From the NCBI GenBank assembly GCA_964412235.1, contig CAYPNT010000038.1, forward strand, positions 1 through 23,866: a stretch of DNA of 23,866 nucleotides. Direction: 5' to 3'. Position 1 is the first letter of the stretch. Each line of letters opens with the position of its first letter. This document shows positions 7,030-13,206 of the stretch, piece after piece. The stretch comes from JAYZQT01 sp964412235. Lineage in GTDB: Bacteria; Pseudomonadota; Alphaproteobacteria; MPNO01; UBA830. The notes beneath the pieces are model-generated. The model made no database searches. It worked only from the letters and a program-made list of their open reading frames with translations, and was not told the origin of the DNA. The position numbers and the translations under genes are program-made.

Positions 7030-7839
7030 ATGACAAAGTTAGAAATGATAACGGTCGCCATAGATAGCGGGATTGCAAAGCTTAGCCTAAACCGCCCAGA
7101 TGTGCGGAACGCTTTAAACCCAGAAATGATCGGCGAAATCACGAAAGCATTTACGGCTTTATCCGGAGACAAGTTGGTTCGTGGAATTGTGATGAATGGT
7201 ATAGGTAACACCTTCTGTGCGGGTGGTGATTTAAACTGGATGAAAGACGTTTTGGGACAAAGTGAAGCAGAAGTAATGGAAGATTCTCAGCATCTGCTCG
7301 ACATGTATCACGCTATCCACAGTTGCCCTAAGGTTGTAATCACTGCTGTACAGGGCGCGGCGATAGCTGGTGCCCTCGGGATACTTGCTTGCTCCGACGT
7401 TGTCATCGCAGAAGCAAAAACCGTATTTTCCCTTTCGGAAGTGAAGATAGGGCTTGTTCCAGGAATAGTAGGGACATTTCTAATTCCGCGATTAGGCCTA
7501 AGTTGGTTTCGTTATTTCGCAAAAACTGGGATCACTTTCGATACCGAAACAGCTAAAACATCAGGACTAGTTCATGAGATTGCGGACGGTATCAACGACG
7601 TCGATGAACGCGTTACTAATCATATAAAGTTGGTTTTATCTTCTTCACCAAACGCCATCGCAAAAACTAATGATTTGATGGGATCCATTGGATCTAATTT
7701 GAATGAAGACTCATTTTCAGCGGGTCTATTATGCAATGCAAAGGCCCGTCTATCGGCCGAAGCTCAAGAGGGAATTTCAAGCTTTCTTGAGAAACGAAAA
7801 CCGGCTTGGTTTCGCGAACCCAAAACTAAAATAAATTAA
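7030..7839 (+). CDS. Enoyl-CoA hydratase/isomerase family protein, LiuC-like
   Basis: A 269-aa crotonase-fold protein. The oxyanion-hole segments are FCAGGDLNWM (62-71) and VQGAAIAGALG (107-117). Aligned by eye to rat mitochondrial enoyl-CoA hydratase without gaps, the first catalytic glutamate (E144) is Gly117 here, while the second (E164) is kept as Glu137 in LSEVKIGLVPG. The AGALG and LSEVKIGL pattern and the DLNWM block resemble the LiuC/methylglutaconyl-CoA hydratase-like group, which also lacks the first Glu. No other leucine-degradation gene is present. The gene ends a run of aromatic-oxidation genes, so a role on a CoA-bound ring-opening product is a reasonable guess. GAGG at 7021-7024 precedes the ATG by 5 nt. 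It converges on the DUF192 gene 13 nt away. Confidence 0.85.
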   Translation: MTKLEMITVAIDSGIAKLSLNRPDVRNALNPEMIGEITKAFTALSGDKLVRGIVMNGIGNTFCAGGDLNWMKDVLGQSEAEVMEDSQHLLDMYHAIHSCPKVVITAVQGAAIAGALGILACSDVVIAEAKTVFSLSEVKIGLVPGIVGTFLIPRLGLSWFRYFAKTGITFDTETAKTSGLVHEIADGINDVDERVTNHIKLVLSSSPNAIAKTNDLMGSIGSNLNEDSFSAGLLCNAKARLSAEAQEGISSFLEKRKPAWFREPKTKIN

Positions 7840-7852
7840 GAAGCATTGGGTA

Positions 7853-8323
7853 TTAATTTGCCTGCAGAGCTTGGCCTCGTACACGATCACCTACTCGGAT
7901 CCCCAAACGTTTCGTAGTTCCTCCATTTAACTCTAATACCGCTACCACAGGCACCCCTGAAAATATTCTTTTTTCCGATAAAGGGATAGTTCGTTCAACA
8001 ATCCTGTGAATCCTACCGTCTGAACGTATAAAAATTATATCCAAAGAAAGAAATGTATTCTTCATCCACATAGTAATGACAGCGGAACGGTTATAGACGA
8101 ATAGCATTCCCGCGTTTTCGGGCAGGAAACGGCGAAACATTAGACCCATAGATTGCTGGCGAGTACTCAACGCAAGTTCAACTTCAATTTTATGATTTTT
8201 GCCACTTCCCACTATTTCAATAATCGATTTTCTAAAATCCACTATATTAAAATGCGAAGTCGACCATCCGGGGGCCGGAAGCGTCAACGCAAAGATTAAA
8301 ATGATTATAGTTCTGAAAGACAC
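7853..8323 (-). CDS. DUF192 family protein with N-terminal signal sequence
   Basis: A 156-aa protein of the DUF192 family, whose biochemical function is not established. An N-terminal hydrophobic stretch (about residues 4-21, ending near PAPGWST) looks like a signal peptide, so the mature domain is likely periplasmic. Family blocks are RQQSMGLMFRR (about 54-64), MWMKNTFLSLDIIFI (about 85-99), and the C-terminal VLELNGGTTKRLGIRVGD. The start is GTG (plus-strand 8321-8323) with only a poor GGA-type ribosome site upstream. The cold-shock gene lies upstream on the same strand after a 74-nt gap, so a two-gene transcript is likely. A csp-DUF192 pair is common in alphaproteobacteria. Confidence 0.82.
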   Translation of the reverse strand: MSFRTIIILIFALTLPAPGWSTSHFNIVDFRKSIIEIVGSGKNHKIEVELALSTRQQSMGLMFRRFLPENAGMLFVYNRSAVITMWMKNTFLSLDIIFIRSDGRIHRIVERTIPLSEKRIFSGVPVVAVLELNGGTTKRLGIRVGDRVRGQALQAN

Positions 8324-8397
8324 GAGGTTTTTTCCGGAAACCGACTATCGCGTTAACAGTCCCAAAGATATTAAATACATAGTTAACATGACTTTAA

Positions 8398-8943
8398 TTA
8401 TACAGGCACACCCGCCCTAACCTCTGTAGCCTGCAAGCCTTTCGGTCCGTCCGCTAGTCTGACCTCTACAGCCTGACCGGTAATCAACGCGTTAAGACCC
8501 GCACGCCGCAAAATAACCATATGGACGAAAACGTCACCGTCAGTTCCGTCAGGGCAAACAAAACCGTAGCCCTTGTGAGGATTAAACCACTTGACTGTAG
8601 CTGGGATAAAATCACCAATCGCTTCAGGTCCTAGATCATGTGTGGCGCCATCTTCTATTTGAAGATCAATATCTACTTCTTCCGTAGCAGTTGAAACATC
8701 AACGGATTCGATAGTCACACATTGCAGGCCTTTAGCACCCTGAACGGCAACACACTCTACCGTAGACCCCGGCAAAACCTGTTCATAACCCGCCTGCCGC
8801 AATACAGTCATATGCAAAAAAACATCCGGCGACCCGTCGTCTGGAGAAACAAACCCATATCCCCGGACGTCGTTGAACCACTTGACAGTTCCTCTTACCC
8901 GTGTCGACTCCACTGACTCGGGAATTACTGTTCCTTCTGTCAC
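8398..8943 (-). CDS. Cold-shock protein with two cold-shock domains
   Basis: The 181-aa protein carries two CspA-type OB-fold domains that bind single-stranded RNA/DNA. Domain 1 is about residues 16-80 (GTVKWFN, RNP1-like RGYGFVSP at 28-35, RNP2-like VFLHM at 41-45). Domain 2 is about 114-177 (ATVKWFN, KGYGFVCP at 124-131, VFVHM at 138-142). An acidic linker (about 81-112) joins them. Standard CspA proteins have one domain of about 70 aa; the double form is typical of alphaproteobacteria. The start is GTG (plus-strand 8941-8943), preceded on the minus strand by GGGGAG at 8-nt spacing. A candidate promoter with an overlapping inverted repeat lies upstream at 8997-9034. It is probably an RNA chaperone, but cold induction cannot be read from sequence. 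Confidence 0.92.
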   Translation of the reverse strand: MTEGTVIPESVESTRVRGTVKWFNDVRGYGFVSPDDGSPDVFLHMTVLRQAGYEQVLPGSTVECVAVQGAKGLQCVTIESVDVSTATEEVDIDLQIEDGATHDLGPEAIGDFIPATVKWFNPHKGYGFVCPDGTDGDVFVHMVILRRAGLNALITGQAVEVRLADGPKGLQATEVRAGVPV

Positions 8944-9241
8944 TAATTACTCTCCCCGTCGTACTTAAAGCGACAAAACTCTTTTTTTTATAGTCGTTAA
9001 CCAAAATAGTTGGTTAAAAAGTTCTTACGGTCAATCAAAATCTTTATATCCGGATATTAAGCCCTCCTCCATTTTGTACTCCAAAATTTGTCGAAGACTG
9101 TGAATCATCAATTTTCAATAGTTTTCATTGAAAAAAACAAATCATCCTTATAGTTTCTTTGAAGAGTGTTCATTAGGGTGGGCTTAGGGTTAGTCTGCGC
9201 TAGACGAATTTGAAACAATTTATTTAAGTTGAGGCGTCGCG
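8944..9241. promoter_or_regulatory. Divergent intergenic region between csp and the Mrp operon, rich in inverted repeats
   Basis: This 298-bp AT-rich gap holds no gene that I can support. From left to right it contains a csp promoter candidate with inverted repeat (8997-9034), a 12-bp palindrome ATATCCGGATAT (9046-9057), an 8-bp inverted repeat TTTTCAAT/ATTGAAAA (9112-9119 and 9127-9134), and a direct repeat TTAGGGT with 11-bp period (9173 and 9184). Next comes a small stem GTCT/AGAC (9193-9205), then the GAGG ribosome site (9231-9234) of mrpE. No convincing sigma-70 promoter for the Mrp operon was identified. Confidence 0.6.
9006..9034 (-). promoter_or_regulatory. Candidate sigma-70 promoter for the cold-shock gene
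   Basis: Read on the minus strand, TTGACC (plus 9029-9034) is followed by a 17-bp spacer and AACTAT (plus 9006-9011). The -35 is good and the -10 is mediocre. Transcription would start near 8999, giving a leader of about 55 nt. The -10 lies in the loop and right arm of the TTAACCAA/TTGGTTAA inverted repeat (8997-9017), so a protein bound there would block the promoter. Confidence 0.35.
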
Positions 9242-9718
9242 TTGGTTCACGCGGTTTCATTAGGTTTTATTCTGTTTTGCACTTGGCTGCTTATGTCAGG
9301 TATATTTGAGCCATTGGTTGTGGCTCTTGGATTACTATCGTGTATCTTCGTCGTGGTAATCGCCATCCGAATGGATGTCATTGATCACGAAGCCGTACCC
9401 CTCCATATAACTCTTAGTGCAATTATTTATTGGCCTTGGCTACTCTGGGAAATTTGCAAAGCTAATATTGATGTCACCAAAAGAGTTCTTGGGCTGTTGC
9501 CAATAACTCCAACCATGGTTCGCGTGCATGCCACACAAAAAACGGATCTTGGTCTTGTTATATTCGCGAATTCGATAACGCTAACGCCTGGAACTATCTC
9601 AATCGAAGTAGAAGAGGATGGGCATATTCTGGTTCACGCAATCGCGAAAGAAGGTACGGAAGGACTTGAAGGCGGAGAAATGGATAGGCGGGTAACGTCG
9701 TTAGAGGGTTCATCATAA
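9242..9718 (+). CDS. mrpE: Mrp-type cation/proton antiporter subunit E
   Basis: The 158-aa protein matches MnhE/MrpE, a small membrane subunit of the multisubunit Na+/H+ antiporter. It has two hydrophobic segments (about 5-42) and another around 57-72, then a soluble C-terminal domain with the family block ANSITLTPGT (109-118). The start is fixed by sequence. An in-frame TGA lies at 9230-9232, GAGG at 9231-9234 is the Shine-Dalgarno, and the TTG at 9242 (7-nt spacing) is the only start codon that fits. It is the first gene of a ten-gene operon. Its stop overlaps the next start by one base (TAATG). Putting E-F-G before B-C-D differs from the Bacillus A-to-G order. Confidence 0.9.
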   Translation: MVHAVSLGFILFCTWLLMSGIFEPLVVALGLLSCIFVVVIAIRMDVIDHEAVPLHITLSAIIYWPWLLWEICKANIDVTKRVLGLLPITPTMVRVHATQKTDLGLVIFANSITLTPGTISIEVEEDGHILVHAIAKEGTEGLEGGEMDRRVTSLEGSS

Positions 9719-10026
9719 TGTTTTCAGCGGCGGCAATTGCAATCATGGTTACAATGGCGTTGGCGATTGCGCGCGCTTGTTTGGGACCAACCCTGTATGA
9801 CCGCATATTGGCCGTAAATATGTTTGGAACCAAAACTGTGCTGATCATCGCAGTGTTAGGGTTTCTTATGGGAAGGCCTGAGTTTTTAGATATCGCATTA
9901 GTATACGCTCTGATTAACTTTGTAGGCGTAATCGCGTTACTTAAATACTTTAAATATGGGAACCTATCGATCGGGCCAGGAGAGTTATCTGATAAAGATG
10001 CCACTAATGAGAAACAGGAGCTGTAA
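9718..10026 (+). CDS. mrpF: Mrp-type cation/proton antiporter subunit F
   Basis: A 102-aa protein with three predicted membrane helices, the expected size for MrpF/MnhF. The diagnostic stretch is RACLGPTLYDRILAVNMFG (19-37), with the conserved Asp28, followed by RPEFLDIALVYALINF. MrpF is one of the small subunits needed for assembly and function of the antiporter complex in the inner membrane. Its ATG overlaps the mrpE stop by one nucleotide. A GTG-started mrpG follows 2 nt after its stop. Confidence 0.92.
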   Translation: MFSAAAIAIMVTMALAIARACLGPTLYDRILAVNMFGTKTVLIIAVLGFLMGRPEFLDIALVYALINFVGVIALLKYFKYGNLSIGPGELSDKDATNEKQEL

Positions 10027-10028
10027 AA

Positions 10029-10376
10029 GTGGAACTGTTAATCGAAGTAGTGTCCTGGATCTTTTTAATAAGTGGTTCGTTTTTTGTCCTCGTAGGCGGT
10101 TTTGGCGTACTTCGAATGCCCGATGTCTATACACGAAGCCATGCCGCAGGTGTCACGGACACCTTGGGTGCTGGCCTTATACTTTTGGGATTAATGGCTC
10201 AGGCAGGCCTAACCCTGATAACGGTCAAGCTATTTCTAATTCTTGTTTTTCTTCTTTTTACGAGCCCTACCTCCTCTTTTGCCCTCAACCATACTGCATG
10301 GACAAGCGGATTACGTCCGCTATTGGATAACGAACCACCAATCAAACAAACGAATGAAACCGACGGGAAGGACTGA
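10029..10376 (+). CDS. mrpG: Mrp-type cation/proton antiporter subunit G
   Basis: The 115-aa protein matches MrpG/MnhG. The conserved blocks are GVLRMPDVYTRSHAAG (26-41), then TDTLGAGL (43-50), and FTSPTSSFALNHTAW (77-91). Three hydrophobic segments span about 5-27, 44-62 and 63-80. The start is a GTG at 10029. The stop overlaps the next ATG by one base (TGATG). It acts as a small structural subunit of the inner-membrane antiporter. Confidence 0.92.
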   Translation: MELLIEVVSWIFLISGSFFVLVGGFGVLRMPDVYTRSHAAGVTDTLGAGLILLGLMAQAGLTLITVKLFLILVFLLFTSPTSSFALNHTAWTSGLRPLLDNEPPIKQTNETDGKD

Positions 10377-10939
10377 TGGAGGAGATTGTAAACATTGTAA
10401 TCCTATCCCTGATGGCAATTACCGTAATTGCGATCGTCTTTATTCGAAACCTTATGGCCGTAGTGATGCTAAGCGGAATTTATAGCCTTTTAGCCGCGTC
10501 GATTTTCGTAGTTCTTGACGCCGTCGATGTTGCATTTACAGAGGCGGCGGTTGGCGCTGGCATCTCGACAGTATTATTCATCGGTACCCTAGCACTAACC
10601 ACGCGAGTAGAAAAAAAACCAGCCCACAAGCCCTATTTACCATTCGTGGTCGTTGTTGTCACAGGTGCGGCTCTGATTTATGGCAGTTTCGATATGGCGC
10701 GCTTCGGTGACCCAGAGGCTGCTACGAATAAACACGTCGCTCCATACTATCTGGAGAAAACAAAAAAACACACCGGAATACCAAATGTGGTTACAGCGGT
10801 GTTAGCGAGTTACCGTGGGTACGATACCCTGGGAGAAGTAACCGTAATATTTACCGCGGGCATTGGGGTGATTTTGTTGCTCGGAAGCTGGCGTCGAGGT
10901 CTCTCGCCACCCTCCTCTCACAAGGAGGATGAGGCGTGA
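10376..10939 (+). CDS. Stand-alone MbhD/MbhE-like (DUF4040) Mrp subunit
   Basis: The 187-aa membrane protein has two parts. Residues 1-78 are a DUF4040/MbhD-like three-helix unit with VAFTEAAVGAGISTVLF (52-68), including Glu56. Residues about 88-172 form an MbhE-like unit with NVVTAVLASYRGYDTLGE (137-154) and two helices. In Bacillus-type Mrp these sequences form the C-terminal tail of MrpA; here they are an independent gene, as in MBH-type complexes. The ending GLSPPSSHKEDEA is polar. Its stop overlaps the next GTG start (GTGA, 10936-10939). Database annotation often calls this subunit B, although the true MnhB domain is the next gene. Confidence 0.85.
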   Translation: MEEIVNIVILSLMAITVIAIVFIRNLMAVVMLSGIYSLLAASIFVVLDAVDVAFTEAAVGAGISTVLFIGTLALTTRVEKKPAHKPYLPFVVVVVTGAALIYGSFDMARFGDPEAATNKHVAPYYLEKTKKHTGIPNVVTAVLASYRGYDTLGEVTVIFTAGIGVILLLGSWRRGLSPPSSHKEDEA

Positions 10940-11355
10940 AGGATTATCTTGTCTTAAGAATTGTAACAAAATTAATCTTGCCCTTTATATTGCTTTTTGG
11001 ACTTTACGTACAATTCCACGGGGACTTTGGTCCGGGTGGTGGCTTCCAAGCGGGCGTAATATTTGCCGCTGGTTTCATATTGTACGCCCTTGTTTTTGGA
11101 GTTGGAGCGGCACAGCGAATTCTACCAAACGGGACCCTCCGCGCCTGTATTGCCGGCGGTGTCCTTCTTTATGCTGTAGTCGGCGTTGCCAGCCTCCTGC
11201 TTGGCGAAAACTATCTAAACTACAGCCCCCTTGCTCATACGGCGAAGGAAGGCCAGCATCTCGGTATCTTATTAATCGAATTAGGTGTTGGAATTACCGT
11301 CGCATCAGTGATGATGACGGTGTTTTTTACCTTTGCCGCGTGGCGTGAAAAATAG
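10936..11355 (+). CDS. mrpB: Mrp-type cation/proton antiporter subunit B (MnhB domain)
   Basis: The 139-aa protein is a four-helix MnhB/MrpB subunit. The signature is QFHGDFGPGGGFQAGV (26-41) after the first helix. Canonical members read HGHxxPGGGF, so Asp30 replaces the usual second His. The start GTG at 10936 overlaps the preceding stop by 4 nt, and GAGG sits just upstream (10925-10934). The next gene follows after 15 nt. It is a structural subunit of the inner-membrane antiporter. Confidence 0.9.
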   Translation: MKDYLVLRIVTKLILPFILLFGLYVQFHGDFGPGGGFQAGVIFAAGFILYALVFGVGAAQRILPNGTLRACIAGGVLLYAVVGVASLLLGENYLNYSPLAHTAKEGQHLGILLIELGVGITVASVMMTVFFTFAAWREK

Positions 11356-11370
11356 GGAACGGAGACTCTC

Positions 11371-11724
11371 GTGGAATTCGCTGGGCTGTATAATTACTGG
11401 ATTGTCATTTTCCTTGCGATGGCGGGGCTCTATATCGTCATAGCCCGCGGAAATTTAATCAAGAAACTCGTGGGTCTTACCATCTTTCAAGCCTCCGTCT
11501 TCATCCTATATATATCGTTCGGGAAAGTAGCGGGCGGAACGGCACCCATTCTCGCAAAAGGTATTGAAGTATATTCCAACCCACTACCCCACGTCCTCAT
11601 TCTCACGGCAATCGTCGTCGGTGTTGCTACTACTGCCCTCGGATTAGCATTAGTCGTCCGCATCCAGAAAGAATACGACACGATTGAAGAAGACGATATC
11701 CACGTACAGGACGAGAGCCTTTAA
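11371..11724 (+). CDS. mrpC: Mrp-type cation/proton antiporter subunit C (NuoK-like)
   Basis: A 117-aa, three-helix protein homologous to MrpC/MnhC and to NuoK of complex I. The conserved third-helix block begins at NPLPHVLILTAIVVG (71-85) and continues with VATTALGLALVVR. The start is GTG at 11371, with GGGAACGGAG upstream. An acidic tail follows the last helix. The next gene starts on the base after its stop, so the two are closely coupled. Confidence 0.93.
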   Translation: MEFAGLYNYWIVIFLAMAGLYIVIARGNLIKKLVGLTIFQASVFILYISFGKVAGGTAPILAKGIEVYSNPLPHVLILTAIVVGVATTALGLALVVRIQKEYDTIEEDDIHVQDESL

Positions 11725-13206
11725 ATGATTCTTTCGCACCTGCCAGCTCTGGTAATTGTTATCCCGCTTATCTGTGCACCGCTGTGCGTTTTGTTACGGC
11801 GCAAGGATTGGGCCTTTTCGGTCGCTCTCATAGCGACATGGGCGTCATTTGCTTGTGCCTGTCTTATCACCGAACAAGTAATGGATGGAAATGTACTTTC
11901 ATACGAGATGGGTGGATGGCCGCCCCCATTTGGGATTGAGCTCAGAATTGATGCGTTAAATGCTTTTATCCTATTGATTGTTTCGGGTATCGCTTCAGTA
12001 GTAGCACCCTATTCGCGTAATTCCCTGTTGCTTGAGTACGTCCAAGACCGGGCATATATGTTTTATTCCGCTTACCTACTTTGTTTATGCGGGCTGATGG
12101 GGGTTTCAGTTACAGGCGATGCTTTTAATTTATTTGTTTTTCTCGAAATTTCCTCATTATCTTCGTACGTTTTAATCGCGCTCGGCTTTGATCGACGCGC
12201 TTTAACGGCGTCATATCAATACCTTGTGATGGGAACCATTGGTGCCACCTTCATCGTCATCGCAGTGGGACTTCTCTACCAGGCCACCGGATCGCTGAAT
12301 ATGGCGGACATTGCTAAAAGGTTAGAGGTCACAGGGTATGATAATACTACGGTAATAGCGGCTTTTGCCTTTCTGGTAATTGGTGCAGCTCTAAAAATAG
12401 CGCTGTTTCCACTCCACCAATGGCTACCGAATGCATACACGTACGCGCCGAGTACCGTGTCGGCGTTCCTTGCTGCCACGGCCACTAAAGTCTCCGTCTA
12501 CATATTATTAAGGTTCATTTTTACAGTATTTGGTATTCGCTTCTCGTTCGAAATTTTGCCGACGGCAGCCCCGTTTCTGATACTCGCTGTTCTCGCAATG
12601 TTTATTCCCTCTATCGTTGCGTGCTTTCAGGACAACGTTAAAAGGGTCCTCGCCTATTCCTCAATTGCGCAGATCGGCTATATGATTTTAGGCCTTGGCT
12701 TCGTAAGTGTAGCCGGCTTAACAGCCAGTATCGTGCATTTGTTTAACCACGCCCTGATGAAAGGCGCACTTTTCCTGGTTTTGGGGGCCATATTTTTCAG
12801 AATTGGCTCGTGCAACCTGGACCGCATGGCGGGACTCGCACGACAAATGCCTTGGACCATGGCCGCATTTGTTGGTGGCGGACTAAGTTTAATTGGCATT
12901 CCGCTAACTGCAGGCTTCATCAGCAAGTGGTACCTAATCCTTGCAGCACTGGATAAGGGGTGGTGGTACGTGGCCATCCTTATCGTCTTGAGTTCTTTGA
13001 TCGCGGTAATCTATGTCTGGCGAGTCATAGAGGCTGCATATTTTAGGGAACCACCCGACGACCTGGTTAAAGTTTCCGAAGCACCGATTAGCCTGTTGGT
13101 ACCAACTTGGATTTTAGTACTGGGTAATTTTTACTTCGGAATCGACACTTCTTTATCTTTGGGTATGGCTGAAATGGCCGCTAAAGCGCTTATGGGGGCC
13201 AACTGA
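11725..13206 (+). CDS. mrpD: Mrp antiporter subunit D-like, proton-translocating membrane subunit (first of three)
   Basis: The 493-aa polytopic protein, about 14 helices, belongs to the NuoL/M/N-MrpA/D family that conducts protons or exchanges cations. The key charged residues of the family are present: Glu141 (VFLEISS, helix 5), Lys224 (AALKIALFPLHQWLP, helix 7), Lys255 (ATATKVSVY, helix 8), and later lysines in HALMKGALFL and SKWYLILAAL. The size and the block after Lys224 favour MrpD over MrpA. The ATG immediately follows the mrpC stop. The stop overlaps the next ATG (TGATG). Two more members of the family lie downstream, so the usual A and D names cannot be given to them with certainty. 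Confidence 0.9.
   Translation: MILSHLPALVIVIPLICAPLCVLLRRKDWAFSVALIATWASFACACLITEQVMDGNVLSYEMGGWPPPFGIELRIDALNAFILLIVSGIASVVAPYSRNSLLLEYVQDRAYMFYSAYLLCLCGLMGVSVTGDAFNLFVFLEISSLSSYVLIALGFDRRALTASYQYLVMGTIGATFIVIAVGLLYQATGSLNMADIAKRLEVTGYDNTTVIAAFAFLVIGAALKIALFPLHQWLPNAYTYAPSTVSAFLAATATKVSVYILLRFIFTVFGIRFSFEILPTAAPFLILAVLAMFIPSIVACFQDNVKRVLAYSSIAQIGYMILGLGFVSVAGLTASIVHLFNHALMKGALFLVLGAIFFRIGSCNLDRMAGLARQMPWTMAAFVGGGLSLIGIPLTAGFISKWYLILAALDKGWWYVAILIVLSSLIAVIYVWRVIEAAYFREPPDDLVKVSEAPISLLVPTWILVLGNFYFGIDTSLSLGMAEMAAKALMGAN

Noticed and set aside
7833..7859. Inverted repeat AAATTAA/TTAATTT between the convergent crotonase and DUF192 genes as a bidirectional terminator
   Set aside because: Only A-T pairs, a 13-nt loop, and the arms overlap the two stop codons, which themselves supply TAA and TTA. 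Too weak to call.
8331..8340. TTTCCGGAAA palindrome upstream of the DUF192 gene
   Set aside because: Ten bases of AT-flanked palindrome next to the weak ribosome site; short enough to be chance and without supporting context.
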